From Trachelipus rathkii (Eukaryota > Arthropoda > Malacostraca > Isopoda > Trachelipodidae), in NCBI GenBank assembly GCA_015478945.1, contig JABUQX010004679.1:2501-37159 (forward strand): a stretch of 34,659 bases of DNA, read 5' to 3'. Of the stretch, positions 21,441-34,659 are shown one piece after another. Made by a program: the position numbers and the translations under genes. Each line of letters starts with the position of its first letter. Positions within the stretch are counted from its first letter, which is position 1. The notes below the pieces were generated by a model. It ran no database searches and had not been told where the DNA came from. It worked only from the letters and a program-made list of their open reading frames with translations.

Positions 21441-23874
21441 TATATTTGAGAATATAATTAAGAAAGATGGATTTACACTGCTTAACAAAGAGATGGGGCT
21501 TACGTATAGCATTTCGTTTAAAAATGCAAATCCCAGAAGTATTTCACAGGAAAATATATATTTCACTCTGAACTGTATCGAATGTAACAACTCCGTTTTT
21601 ATTTGCCAATCACTTGACGCTTTATTTTCATTCAAAACCTCTAAATATAAAAGATGCGAAACTTACAAAAATCAACAAAATTATCTATCTCTAATATATA
21701 ACGGCTGTTTTTTCCCAAATTTGAAAATAAAAAATTGTCATAAATGTTCATCAGTTAAAGTCGACGATAATCCAAAAATTTTAAATTGCCCACTAATGGA
21801 AAGAAGCGAAAATTTAAGCAAGACTACATCGTCTTCACAATCGAGTAGTTCTATAAGGCTAAAAGATTTAAATTTACTCTCTTCGGAAAAAGATTTCACT
21901 AAACAGAAGTTCCAAAATTATATTAACTATGATTTTATAGCATGGTTAAATAACTGCCACCCAATCATTCCGGAAAATAACAGTAACAATCTACATGAAC
22001 AGAAAGTCTTTGAGGGAAATATTGAGCAGGGAAGTACTATCTCGTCTTTTGAACCTTCAGATTTGTCAGCTTCTCCGGATTGTCAAAAATGCTCCGGCTC
22101 TTTATTACGTAACAGTAATTCAGCTTGTAATTCTTCTTATATTGAAGAACCCATTCAGATTAGTGATTCAAGTAGAGTAATCTCCAACTTTTCACCTGAT
22201 TTGAGCAATACTTATGATAACAATTGTATGAGATACATTAATTGCGCCTTTATTGATGTGCCTGTTGTAGACAATCAAAATGTAAGTGAAGGGTATTATA
22301 ATGATACCTTTCTGCCAGCAGAAGCAACACCTAATGTTGAAGTGGGTACCGATCTGACAAATTCGAATTTATGCTGCAGCTATGCAGGTTTTCCTGTTAC
22401 AAAAACTGAATCTCATTGGATTGATAATGACGGATGGGTAAATAACGAATCATCATTTTGCAGTTCAAATAACTATGTCAGTGATATTTATTCCTCAAAT
22501 ACCCATAATCCTTTAAGACCAGAATGGACAAATAGTAATGAAATAGGTTGTTCATATGGAACTAATACATATAGCGATATTCTTAATGAAACTGATAAAA
22601 ATAACATCTTCAAATTTCCTAATCAAGAACGTAATAAATTAAGCTACAAATATTGTGAAGAATGTCTTTATAACCCAGAATATATTAGTCCGAAGCATAT
22701 ATCTCGTTTTTATAGTAAAAACTCTGTAACATCTTATTCTAATTTCTGTTCATATTCAAATCAAATGTTCACTGGGGTAGCAAATCCTTGTTCGTGTTTA
22801 AATTGCAGCGATTATGAGAGGAAGTTTAAAAACTGGAATAACACTCAGGGTTTCATACCTTCTCATAAAAATTCCTACGGTGACATTGGAAACTTGTCAA
22901 ATACATTTGTTCCGATACCATATTCAAATGACAGAGAAACTACTGTGTCAGAAGTCAAAACTCAAAATAACATCGATTTTAATTACTTACACGATTATAA
23001 TGAAATGGATTTTGTAAATGAGAGAAACTCTTTAGTTAGTGATACATGTGTTTCACTGGAAACGAATGAAAAAATAGGTTGTATAAATTCTAATAGAAAA
23101 GAGGTTCAAATGTCTACAAATAAGCATGATAAACATAATTCGATCTCAGAGTATGAATTCCCTGCAAATGATTTGAATAATTTTAATGTATCAAGCTTGA
23201 AATCAAATAATAATTATACTAATTATTTAAACTTTTCAGGAAATAAAGCTTACAATATATGCAGCAGAACTCCAAGTGAAAATATGGATTCTAATTACAC
23301 AGGCCAAATTTTGTCTTCAAACTTAAAAAATTCTGGAAACCTTTCAATTTATGGTAAGGCGAAATATAGTTCTGGTAGCTCGTATAAGAATACATGCGAT
23401 TCTTTTCACACATCAAACTCATGTTTTCCCAATGAATTTAAATTTTCCTCTCGTCAATATACTAAACCTAAAGGCAATTATTTTAATAATGGAATAGATT
23501 ATCCAAAGCGCCTCCATAGAAATTACGGATCCTTAAATTTCAACAGGCGAAATGGAGCATCGTGGAAGTATTTTAATTATAATAATCACAAGAATAGACA
23601 TTTTTCTGAAAGTAGTTTTGGATCTAGTTTAGAGTTCTCTAAAAATTTTCATGGAAAAAATTTCCAAAAATACAGAAAACAAGAATCGTGCTTTTCCAAT
23701 TATCGTAATCAACAAAAATTAACAGTTTCCCCTTCTAAACCAAAATTCTTTAATTCCAGCTACAAGGGTAATTTTTCTCGTTTTGGTTACGAGTGTAAGA
23801 GTATTTATAGAGAGGTGTTTAATCCACAGGAAGAATTTTTTAATGCTGCAGCAAATCCAAATTCGTATGTTTGA
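21301..23874 (+). CDS. Orphan 857-residue Asn/Ser/Tyr/Phe-rich protein with scattered CxxC pairs
   Basis: This is the only long intact ORF in the window: 857 codons from an ATG in good context (A at -3, G at +4) to a TGA, in AT-rich DNA where chance frames rarely exceed 150 codons. A stop at 21250 lies upstream in frame. Residues 1-165 are the most ordered-looking part, with hydrophobic strands and CIEC (92-95) and CHKC (146-149). Residues 170-680 are low complexity, rich in Asn and Ser, with further CxxC pairs at 261, 452 and near 497-502. The last ~170 residues are basic and aromatic (Asn, Phe, Tyr, Arg, Lys, Gly, Ser), like RNA-binding prion-like tails, ending NPQEEFFNAAANPNSYV. No signal peptide, membrane segment or known catalytic motif was seen. 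I do not recognise a family. By inference it could be a rapidly evolving RNA-granule or germline-type protein, or the large last exon of a bigger gene. The minus-strand 91-codon frame inside it is a shadow. Confidence 0.8.
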   Translation: MDKFFSFNKINIERLSCFFHQNITIRNLNLNETMLRSKSLKSPLSNVIFENIIKKDGFTLLNKEMGLTYSISFKNANPRSISQENIYFTLNCIECNNSVFICQSLDALFSFKTSKYKRCETYKNQQNYLSLIYNGCFFPNLKIKNCHKCSSVKVDDNPKILNCPLMERSENLSKTTSSSQSSSSIRLKDLNLLSSEKDFTKQKFQNYINYDFIAWLNNCHPIIPENNSNNLHEQKVFEGNIEQGSTISSFEPSDLSASPDCQKCSGSLLRNSNSACNSSYIEEPIQISDSSRVISNFSPDLSNTYDNNCMRYINCAFIDVPVVDNQNVSEGYYNDTFLPAEATPNVEVGTDLTNSNLCCSYAGFPVTKTESHWIDNDGWVNNESSFCSSNNYVSDIYSSNTHNPLRPEWTNSNEIGCSYGTNTYSDILNETDKNNIFKFPNQERNKLSYKYCEECLYNPEYISPKHISRFYSKNSVTSYSNFCSYSNQMFTGVANPCSCLNCSDYERKFKNWNNTQGFIPSHKNSYGDIGNLSNTFVPIPYSNDRETTVSEVKTQNNIDFNYLHDYNEMDFVNERNSLVSDTCVSLETNEKIGCINSNRKEVQMSTNKHDKHNSISEYEFPANDLNNFNVSSLKSNNNYTNYLNFSGNKAYNICSRTPSENMDSNYTGQILSSNLKNSGNLSIYGKAKYSSGSSYKNTCDSFHTSNSCFPNEFKFSSRQYTKPKGNYFNNGIDYPKRLHRNYGSLNFNRRNGASWKYFNYNNHKNRHFSESSFGSSLEFSKNFHGKNFQKYRKQESCFSNYRNQQKLTVSPSKPKFFNSSYKGNFSRFGYECKSIYREVFNPQEEFFNAAANPNSYV

Positions 23875-23922
23875 TCCAAAGGGGTAAGAGTAAATTTTGG
23901 TAATTAAGGCGGATGCAGGAAA

Positions 23923-24480
23923 GTTTCTAGCCAAGTCGTTGCATATTGCAGTGGAAGATTTGGTGGTTGTGAAAACGAATGTTAAATTTTTTGAAATATC
24001 AAATTATGAAGTTATTTAAAGCAGGTGTAAATTCTATGTAATAGAATAAATTTGTAGAGGTTTCTAGCAACGTGTTGTAAATCTCTCATTTAAAAGTTTT
24101 GTCTTCACAGTTCTTTGTGAAAACTAACATTGATTTCACTCTAATTAGCAAATTATCAATTTTAAATTTGTAATAATTCTATATAAGTTTTTAGCTACGT
24201 TTTAGCCTTTTAAATTTTACAATTTAAATGTTTCATCTTCACAGTACCTTGTGAAAATTATTAACGTTGATATTACTTAAATGGGAAATTGTCCATAATT
24301 TTGAAGTTGTGTAAATTCTACATAATAAATTTGTAGGAAAGTTTCTAGTCAGTTTATAAATTTTTAAGTTGAATGTGTGACCTTCATGGCCTTGTGAAAA
24401 CTATTGTTAATTTTACTTGAATTAGTAAATTATTCAAGTTTAATCAAGTTGTTAATTCTAAATAATAGAATAAATAGAAT
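23923..24480 (+). repeat. Four degenerate tandem units in the putative 3' UTR, three with a hairpin
   Basis: Units start GTTTCTAG at 23923, 24060 and 24341 and GTTTTTAG at 24187, so spacings are 137, 127 and 154 bases. Each unit ends with a TAATTCTA..TAATAGAATAAA-type block, giving several AATAAA poly(A)-like signals (for example near 24046). Three units contain a small inverted repeat: TTCACA/TGTGAA at 24104-24121 and 24238-24255, and TTCATG/TTGTGAA at 24383-24398, where the changed bases could still pair as G-U in RNA. The array begins 49 bases after the stop codon of the 857-codon ORF. Confidence 0.7.
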
Positions 24481-27513
<3,033 letters not shown>

Positions 27514-28066
27514 CTACTTTTTCTTGTGCTCGTTGTGTGGATTGTCTCTCTTTAGCATCCAACAGTAATCTGCTATCATGCTGACATTCCATCTTCCCTG
27601 ATACCTTCTTTCCATTTCCTTTATATCTTGATGAAATCGTTCACCCTCCTGTTCACTCACAGCTCTTAGATTGTCTGGGATGTAATCCAGATGTGAGTGC
27701 AAAAAATGAACTTTAATGCTCTTGTAACCATAGCCTTTAGACGTTCTTAGCATATTTTCAAAATTATTTTTGTAATTTGGATCTTTATTTCCAAGAAAGA
27801 TTTTTCACAACTACTTTGAATGTTCTAAATGCTTATTTTTCTGTTTCGCCAATCTTTGTTTCAAATACGTAATCTTTCATAAGTTTTCTAATGTCTGGAC
27901 CGACAAATAACTTGCTTGAGCTTGCCTTCTGACAAATTAGGAATCTTGGTGCAAAAATATTTAAAACCCACTTCATATTTTGGTAGTGCCTTCACATACT
28001 ATTTCATCAATCATAATTTTATGTGAAGTGGGCGAATCAAAACGGTTTTTGGATCCACTAAAAATT
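27514..28066 (-). pseudogene. Decayed repeat-borne arthropod protein (GERFHQDI...YCWMLKRD family), C-terminal part
   Basis: The minus-strand frame from 27753 to 27514 ends with KVHFLHSHLDYIPDNL, GERFHQDIKEMERRYQGRW and ADYCWMLKRD. I recall this block from a large family of uncharacterised proteins present in many copies in arthropod genomes; its biochemical role is unknown to me, and its abundance suggests a mobile element. Homology continues upstream past the ATG: NKDPNYKNNFENM just before it, GPDIRKLM and a FKYFCTKIPNLSEGKLKQ block near 27960-27890 in other frames, and VLIRPLHIKL near 28050. The upstream part has in-frame stops (27999-28001 and 28011-28013) and shifts, and the usual N-terminal half is not recognisable. 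So this is a 5'-truncated, inactive copy of roughly 180 codons. Confidence 0.7.
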
Positions 28067-28384
28067 GCCTTTGTACATTTTTTATCCCAGGCTATGAGGA
28101 TTTTCTAAGTGGCTATTCTTGTTTAATATAATTCTGATTCCTCTCACGGCTGTCTCATCCACATAGGAAACATGGATGTTTTGTATATCCACTTTGTTCG
28201 AGAATTTTTATGTAATTTTTATTTTATTATGATATTGTATTCTTTCAATGACCTATTTTTTCACACAAAAATAAGAGAATTTTATCATACTTGTAAATTA
28301 TGAAGCAAGAATCCGCTCGTTTCTATAATAATATAACTCGTGCTAGCACGAGATTGCCGAGTCTAGTGAGTTGCATTCTGAACT
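28067..28384. other. Possible further remnant of the minus-strand element, then AT-rich sequence
   Basis: The minus strand at 28190-28070 still shows charged, protein-like text (ETAVRGIRIILNKN) but I could not align it to the family. From 28200 on nothing is recognisable. Confidence 0.3.
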
Positions 28385-28866
28385 ATATATAAGTATATAA
28401 TATAGTATATAATATATATATATATAATATAATATTATAATTGAGTATATATATATATATAATATATAATGAATATTATAATATATATATGATATATTAT
28501 ATAATATATATACCGGTATTATTATTATTATTATAGTTAATATATAGTATATGTATATACTATATATAATATATATATTTATATATATAATAATATTTAT
28601 ATATATATATATTAATATATATACCGTATATATATATACTATAAAATATTAATAATATATATATCAATAATATATAAATATATTATAATATAATATATGA
28701 TATTATATATATATATATATGTATAGGAGTATACCGTAATATATAATATATCGCGTAATATATATATATATATAAGTATATAGTATATATATATATATAA
28801 TTATATATATTATGTATATATATTATATAATATTATATAGGTATATTATACTATATATATATAATA

Positions 28867-28906
<40 letters not shown>

Positions 28907-29337
28907 GTATATATATTAATTATATATATATAATATATATATATATATATTATAACGATAATATATATATCGTATATATATATAGATAAAATATATATAT
29001 ATATATGATATAAATATAAATAATATAGTATAATATATTATATATATCTATATATATATATATATATTATCTATATATTATATTATATATATATATATAT
29101 AATATATATATATACTATGTATGATATATATATATATATATATATAGTAGTATATAATATATATAGATATATATATATATATAGTGTATATATATATATA
29201 GTATATATATAGTATATATAGTTTATAATATAATATCAGTATATAGTATAGAGATATATAATATATATTGTTATATTTATTATATATATATATTATAGAT
29301 ATTATATAATATATATAATATATATGTATATATATTT

Positions 29338-29373
<36 letters not shown>

Positions 29374-29541
29374 GTAATATATATATATATATATATATAT
29401 AATAAATATATATGATATATATATATATATATATGAGATATATATAGTATAATATATTTATATATATATATAATATAATTAATATAATATAGTATATAGT
29501 ATGCTTAATATATATTAGTATATATAATATATATATATAAG

Positions 29542-29579
<38 letters not shown>

Positions 29580-29610
29580 GTATATTATATATATATATTA
29601 TATATATAAG

Positions 29611-29643
<33 letters not shown>

Positions 29644-29810
29644 GTAATATTATATTTAAATATATATATCTATTATAATAATTATATAATATATTATATA
29701 TATATATATTATATATATATGTATAATATATATACATATAAATCTATATATAATAATATAATATATATATATATATATATAATATATATATATATAGTAT
29801 ATAGAGAATC

Positions 29811-29852
<42 letters not shown>

Positions 29853-30090
29853 TTATATGATATATATAATATATATATATAGTATTTATATATATTATAT
29901 ATTATATATATATATATATATATGATACATATATATACATATATAGTATATTATATATATAATTATATATATAGTATATATATATATATTAATTATATAT
30001 ATTATATATCATAATATATATATTGATATAATATAATTGATATATATATATAGTTATATATATATAGTGTATATATATATATATAATGAT
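28385..30090. repeat. 1.7-kb irregular TA satellite
   Basis: About 1700 bases are made almost only of TA runs broken by TAGTATA, TAATATA and rare CG-containing words (ACCGGT, ATCGCG). I saw no longer fixed period. Such tracts are unstable and hard to assemble, so the true length may differ. Confidence 0.95.
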
Positions 30091-30880
30091 ATAGTAAATC
30101 TCTAGTGTAGGTCTAAGGTATAATTAAGACAAGACAAGATAATTGTATTTATTTGTACTTATTACCATAATTTTACTTAAATGCATTAATGGTAGCATTC
30201 TCATAATGAGGTAATGTATATATTATTTTAAGCGTATCTATATATTAGTTTGGTAATCTAATCTGACTATTCAAATCATTTATAAATAATCTTAGATCTG
30301 ACCAGTTGTGTTCTATTGCGACCGTCTAAATCTGCTTGTTGTTGTGGGATATTGTGTTTTTCTTTTATTTTTTTTTTTTGGAAAAGAGTCAGAAATTCTG
30401 TTTTAGTTATTATTGTTGTGTGTAGTTTGCACTCTTGGAATTGTAGAGTTTGATATAATTTGTTTTTTTTTTTTTATTTTTTATTTATGTGTGTTGCCTA
30501 TCTATTCTATTGTTATTTATTTATTTATTTATTGTATTGATTTATTTATTTATTTATCTCCTCTTTAAGAATGAGGAAGACATGAACGTTTGGTGGTGTC
30601 CATGGGATGCCATAATTTTTGTGTTTTGATGGCATTTATTAAGTGTCCTGTTGTTAGTGATGGTGCACATTTTATTAGTTTCGTCAGGACTAAAACTAGT
30701 TTACTGTGTTTTTTCTTGAGTTTTCCTTTAACATTGATGTGTAATGCTGCACCATGCTTTTCAAAGTAGTTAGAAATTTTGTCAAATTACAGTGTGGGTA
30801 CAATCCGTACGCAACTAGTCATTCTTCACCAGTGGGACATTTACTTGTCTGGTTTTTCGCCAATGTTTTACTTATATATA
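30091..30880. other. AT-rich spacer with TTTA microsatellite
   Basis: No gene. T-runs lie at 30368-30378 and 30463-30474, and (TTTA)n units at about 30515-30557. The region 30560-30870 has more balanced composition and may be an old dispersed repeat. Confidence 0.5.
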
Positions 30881-30888
30881 TATATATA

Positions 30889-30923
<35 letters not shown>

Positions 30924-30980
30924 TATATTATATTATATATTGAGTATATATTATATATATATAATAATATGTATATTATT
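30881..30980. repeat. TA microsatellite
   Basis: TA runs with ATTATATT breaks. They are flanked by related words, CAGTGGGACATTTA at about 30829 and CAGTGGGGACATTTA at about 31022. Confidence 0.9.
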
Positions 30981-32219
30981 TTTTAATCAAGAAAATTCAG
31001 GTTTTTCCCGCCCATCCCCATCAGTGGGGACATTTAACATTTGTGGTTGTTTTGTCCAATGTATTCTCATAATAATAGAAGTTTACAATATAATGCAAAC
31101 ATATTGAGGTGAATCATGTATTGTGACTATGGAAGAAATCTAGAACAAGAAGTTGAAATTGAAAATTATATGAAAATATATTAAAATAAACATTAAAATA
31201 TATTTAAATTTATAATGAAATATGGAACAAATTTAATGATCTGGTATTATTTTGATAACTAAAAAGTTAGTTAATTGGGAGTTATGGAGTGTAGGTTGGA
31301 AGGATGGGTGTATTATTCTTATGTGTTATAAGTTAATTTTAGTAGTTGAGAGTGTGAATATGTTAATTTTAGGAGACGATTAGGATGGTGAATTAGTGAT
31401 GACGTAGTTCGTATGTGCTGATTGAGCAACTTGACATTTTGGCTTTTGAATTATAATTAAGCCTGAATAAACAGTTAGTGGTCTTGTTCAATACGTATGT
31501 GTGGGTGGTGTTTCGTAAGGTGGTGTGTTATTATTTTTGTGGTATGGTATGTTTCGTTATATCTGTGTTGTTTTGACGCAGACGAGTGTTGTGCTTTGGG
31601 GTGAGTTTGTTGCGTGGGACGATGACGCGCATATTAGTGAGTTTGATGGGAGACTTGAGGGTGTTATAGATGTGGCGTGGGGGCTGGTGTGTGTTGTTAG
31701 ATATGAGATCTTTACTGATTTTAATAGTAGATTTGGGATGTGAACTCTATACTAATAGGCAGGGTGGTGCCAAGCTTGGAAATCCACCTCCAATCGTTTA
31801 GCTTCAAGCTATCAGTTAAGAGTTCATTTTGAAATAATTGGTAACAAATCCGCTGGTAAATAACTGTCCAGTGTTACGAGCGCTCACTATTAATTTGGCA
31901 GCTTTAGTTTAAGGCATTCGGTTAACAGAGAGGGAGAATTGCAGAGAAGCCCGTAGTGGAGCACCAGCTCTTGAACAGTGAACTGTATAGTTAAATCGAA
32001 AAATTTCTGCAATAATTTACACAAGCAATTTTCTCGAATGTTTTACATAGATACTTATAGAGGAAGTATAAATTCATTTTATTGTATATAAATTTTGGCA
32101 ATTTCCATTGTAATTTCATCCAAACCATGAATTTATCGGGATTATAAAGATATTTATTCTAATATTAATTACAAATATCATAAAACTGGCCTTGATTAAG
32201 AATCTCTAAATAAATGTAA
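30981..32219. other. Intergenic sequence, including a G/T-rich block and a balanced block
   Basis: The stretch 31270-31740 is G/T-rich and C-poor on the plus strand; the 72-codon frame at 31525-31743 lies in it and has no motif. At 31741-32000 the composition is suddenly balanced (CCAAGCTTGGAAATCCACC), with AGTGAACT.TATA-type words at both ends (31740 and 31978). No gene was recognised. The rest is AT-rich. Confidence 0.4.
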
Positions 32220-32220
32220 A

Positions 32221-32261
32221 AAGAGAGAGAGAGAGAGGGAAGAGAAGAAGTGAGAGGAAAG

Positions 32262-32293
<32 letters not shown>

Positions 32294-32325
32294 GGAGAGA
32301 GAGAAGAGAGGAGACGAGAGAGACT
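32221..32325 (+). repeat. (GA)n microsatellite, left arm of an inverted pair
   Basis: Purine-only GAGAGA with AAG and GGA breaks, ending GAGACGAGAGAGACTAAACT. Confidence 0.95.
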
Positions 32326-32509
32326 AAACTATGTAACTATTGTATTTTGAATTAAACCAAACTTAGAGAATTAATCATCGAGCAACTATTAAAGCAACAA
32401 ATAGTTACTAATTAATGTCAAATTTAATTACAATGGAAAAATACAATCATTATAGTAAGAAACATTAATTAATGAATGAACTGAAGACCGCGCACAAAAA
32501 GATTTTTTT

Positions 32510-32606
32510 AGTTTCTCTCTCTCTCTCTCTTCTCTCGTCTCTCTCGTCTCTGCTCTCTCTCTCTCTCATCTTGCTCTCTCTCTCTCTCTTCTCTCTCTCT
32601 ATCTAT
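32510..32606 (+). repeat. (TC)n microsatellite, right arm of an inverted pair
   Basis: AGTTTCTCTCTCTC and onward, including TCTCGTCTCTCTCGTCTC. It is the reverse complement in kind of the GA arm about 190 bases upstream, with matching GAGACGAGAGA-type words. The Leu/Ser frame across it is not a gene. Confidence 0.9.
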
Positions 32607-32624
32607 CTCTCTCTATATGGTATG

Positions 32625-32676
<52 letters not shown>

Positions 32677-32930
32677 ATATATCTTATAGGTATATAGTAT
32701 ATATATAACTATATATATATATATGGATATATATATATATATTATATAGATTATATATATATATAGTATAATTAATGATATATATATATATATATAGATA
32801 AATATATAATAAATATATATATAGTATAGTATAGTATATATAGTATATATATTATAATATAATGATAATATATATAGTATAGTATATATGTATATATATA
32901 TATATGTATATATAATAGGTATATTAAATT
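32607..32930. repeat. TA microsatellite
   Basis: TA runs with TAGTATA breaks follow directly on the TC tract. Confidence 0.95.
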
Positions 32931-33310
32931 TCGAATGAACAATATGGAAATATTGAAATAGAATATGTAAAATTTATAAATAAATATTATTAGTCATTTA
33001 TTATTGCTGAGTGAAAATTTCATTATAAATTTGTTAATAATTTATATATTTCAGTTCAGGATTAATCTTATTTAATAATTTAACATTTCATAGTGTTTAA
33101 TATCATAGAATGTTCTAGGAAATAAATACAAGTTTATTATGGGCATCTGAAATAATATTACTTTGAGAAATTATATTTTCTTTTTTTCTTTCGCTTTTTT
33201 TTTATTAACGGTATTGAAGAGTTTTTTTTACTTACCTTGTAAGATATACATAAACAAGAATACTTACCTACTGGTTACATTTGCTACACATGCATATCAC
33301 AAAGCAACGC
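32931..33310. other. AT-rich sequence, no gene
   Basis: Unique-looking AT-rich DNA; nothing recognised. Confidence 0.5.
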
Positions 33311-33470
33311 ACACAAAACACGCACACACACACACACACGCACACAACACACACACACACACCGCATATATATAATATATATTAATAGTATATACTATAT
33401 ATAATATTAGTATATATATATATAATATATATATATGATAGTATATATATATGATATATATTATTATAGT
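33311..33470 (+). repeat. (CA)n then TA microsatellite
   Basis: CACACACA with CG breaks runs to 33362, followed by TATATAATATAT to about 33470. Confidence 0.95.
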
Positions 33471-33487
33471 ACTAAATAAGATCGCTA

Positions 33488-33640
33488 AAGTACGTGGCTC
33501 AATCGGTAAGAGCAACAGAGTCGCATGGCAAGGACCTGGTTCGATCCCTAGTCCGGATCTTAGGTAGAAATTACCTAGAGAAGTTCCTTTCCTAGAATGA
33601 GGGTGGATGACCATTAATGGTATCCAGGCTATAATTTATT
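33488..33640 (+). mobile_element. tRNA-derived SINE head with RNA polymerase III A and B boxes
   Basis: TGGCTCAATCGG at 33495-33506 fits the A box and GGTTCGATCCC at 33538-33548 fits the B box. Their starts are 43 bases apart, exactly as in a tRNA. The D-arm pairs (GCTC/GAGC). The acceptor ends (AAGTACG and TCCGGAT) do not pair and only three of five T-stem pairs remain, so it is not a working tRNA. I read it as the head of a SINE, with a body of unknown origin continuing past 33560. Transcription by RNA polymerase III from these boxes is possible in principle. Confidence 0.7.
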
Positions 33641-34659
33641 TCAATTAATTCCGTCTAAAGGTGGAGTATGTGCTATGTAAGACATTAACAACTCCTGTGA
33701 ACACGTCCCGTGAAACTCGAATCTCATAATTTCGATGTGCTGTGGCTTAAATCTTCTTCCTTCTACTACAATAGATCTTGTTGCTTCTGCTACTGTTCTC
33801 CTAACAGAACAGATTTTCACGCCTTTTATGAATATCTTACTACTTCTCACGAGACTGTTATAGTCTTCTCATCGAGAATACTGAGGTCCTCTATTTAGGA
33901 TTTCAATGGTATAACAACACTGAATGGTTGGTGTCCTCTCATACTGAGATTGAGGTGGGGAGGAGGCCGAAGTCATGTGAGAGCATTTCCACGATACTGG
34001 AGAGGCAACAATTAAAGAACCGAGAGAGCATTCCGGATCGTCCCACCAATTCCTTGACAACACTTGACCTATTTCACCACTGTCTTTCTCTTTATAGAAT
34101 AGAGCCACCTTTCACTCCTATTGGTAATCTGACACAATTTTAGTATCCTTAATTTTAATTATGTCCGTCTCCAACAGCTCCCATTCCTGCCTGCACGTCC
34201 TCTGGCGTGTTGATCGGCCGATTGGGGCTTTGCGCTGGCTTCTATCTATACGCTAACTATAATGTGGAGTGACTGCTTTTTGCCTTGGTCGACGCTGTCG
34301 GCTTCTGCCTACAAGGTGAAGAGCTGTAATCGTTGATGGGAAAAGAGTAGGTTCATTCCTTCTTTGACTAAATATTTCTCTCCTCATAATTGGAGAGTTC
34401 GATCGACTTTGTTCTCTGGCCATTCAGGCTAAAGACATTGCGTATCGGGGGTGGAAATATTCTCGTTCTCCTCATGATCACTGACTCGGCAAATTTTTCA
34501 TTCAGCTAGAATCGTTGCTGGGATACTTTACTTTTCGACGAGCAAAGTGGGCTTTCATCAAACGAAAGTGCGCTAACCTCCTTGGTTCTATTACTGACAA
34601 AATCTTTCTGACCTTCTTTTACCAAAAATCTCCGAACAACTTCTGGGAAGGTCTCAGTG
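33641..34659. other. Dispersed-repeat-like sequence of balanced composition, no gene recognised
   Basis: Composition is balanced to the right edge, unlike the AT-rich average. This could be the SINE body plus other retroelement 3' sequence. Frames of 60-80 codons occur on both strands (for example 33641-33850 minus) with no domain. A perfect palindrome ATCGGCCGAT lies at about 34213-34222. Confidence 0.35.

Noticed and set aside
28385..30090. CRISPR-like or centromeric higher-order repeat
   Set aside because: There is no fixed repeat and spacer structure and no constant period, only irregular TA words.
32472..32708. 78-codon Leu/Ser-rich frame
   Set aside because: Translation of (TC)n and TA microsatellites.
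33488..33560. A functional tRNA gene
   Set aside because: The acceptor stem does not pair and the T-stem is damaged. Only the Pol III boxes fit, so it is called a SINE head.

Overview
The window looks like nuclear DNA of an invertebrate, probably an arthropod and perhaps a crustacean. It is very AT-rich, packed with simple repeats (TA, GA/TC, CA, TG, poly-T) and littered with decayed transposable elements. One fragment belongs to a repeat-borne protein family that I recall as common in arthropod genomes. No species can be named from sequence alone.

Layout: (1) 1-4020 (+) is a broken gene for a very long protein-primed family B DNA polymerase, cut by the left edge. In order it holds an N-terminal domain of unknown function, a Cys/His-rich zinc array, the Exo I-III proofreading motifs, a Vsr-like endonuclease domain, and palm motifs A, B and C. 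Stops and frame changes break it throughout. (2) 4024-4420 carries three degenerate tandem copies of a 150-170 bp unit abutting the polymerase homology. (3) 4430-12480 is simple sequence, AT-rich tracts, strongly cytosine-depleted G/T tracts and a doubtful hydrophilic coding remnant on the minus strand near 7.2-7.6 kb. (4) 12.6-13.9 kb and 14.0-15.96 kb are two decayed non-LTR retrotransposons, both on the minus strand. (5) 16.0-20.6 kb is again G/T-rich and poly-T/AT sequence with a few islands of normal composition. (6) 20.67-24.5 kb is the best candidate for living host sequence: a possible two-exon 3' gene end, then an intact 857-codon ORF for an Asn/Ser/Tyr/Phe-rich, low-complexity protein with scattered CxxC pairs, followed by four degenerate repeat units of which three carry a small hairpin. 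(7) 24.5-28.1 kb is gene-poor, with a decayed repeat-type protein fragment on the minus strand at 27.5-28.07 kb. (8) 28.4-30.1 kb is a long irregular TA satellite. (9) 30.1-34.66 kb mixes microsatellites, including a (GA)n...(TC)n inverted pair, a tRNA-derived SINE head and unclassified dispersed-repeat-like sequence.

The genes do not form a pathway. The most interesting parts are the nuclease domain embedded in the polymerase, the orphan 857-residue ORF with its structured 3' repeats, and the strand-asymmetric cytosine loss. No rRNA, functional tRNA, CRISPR array or bacterial-type operon was seen.
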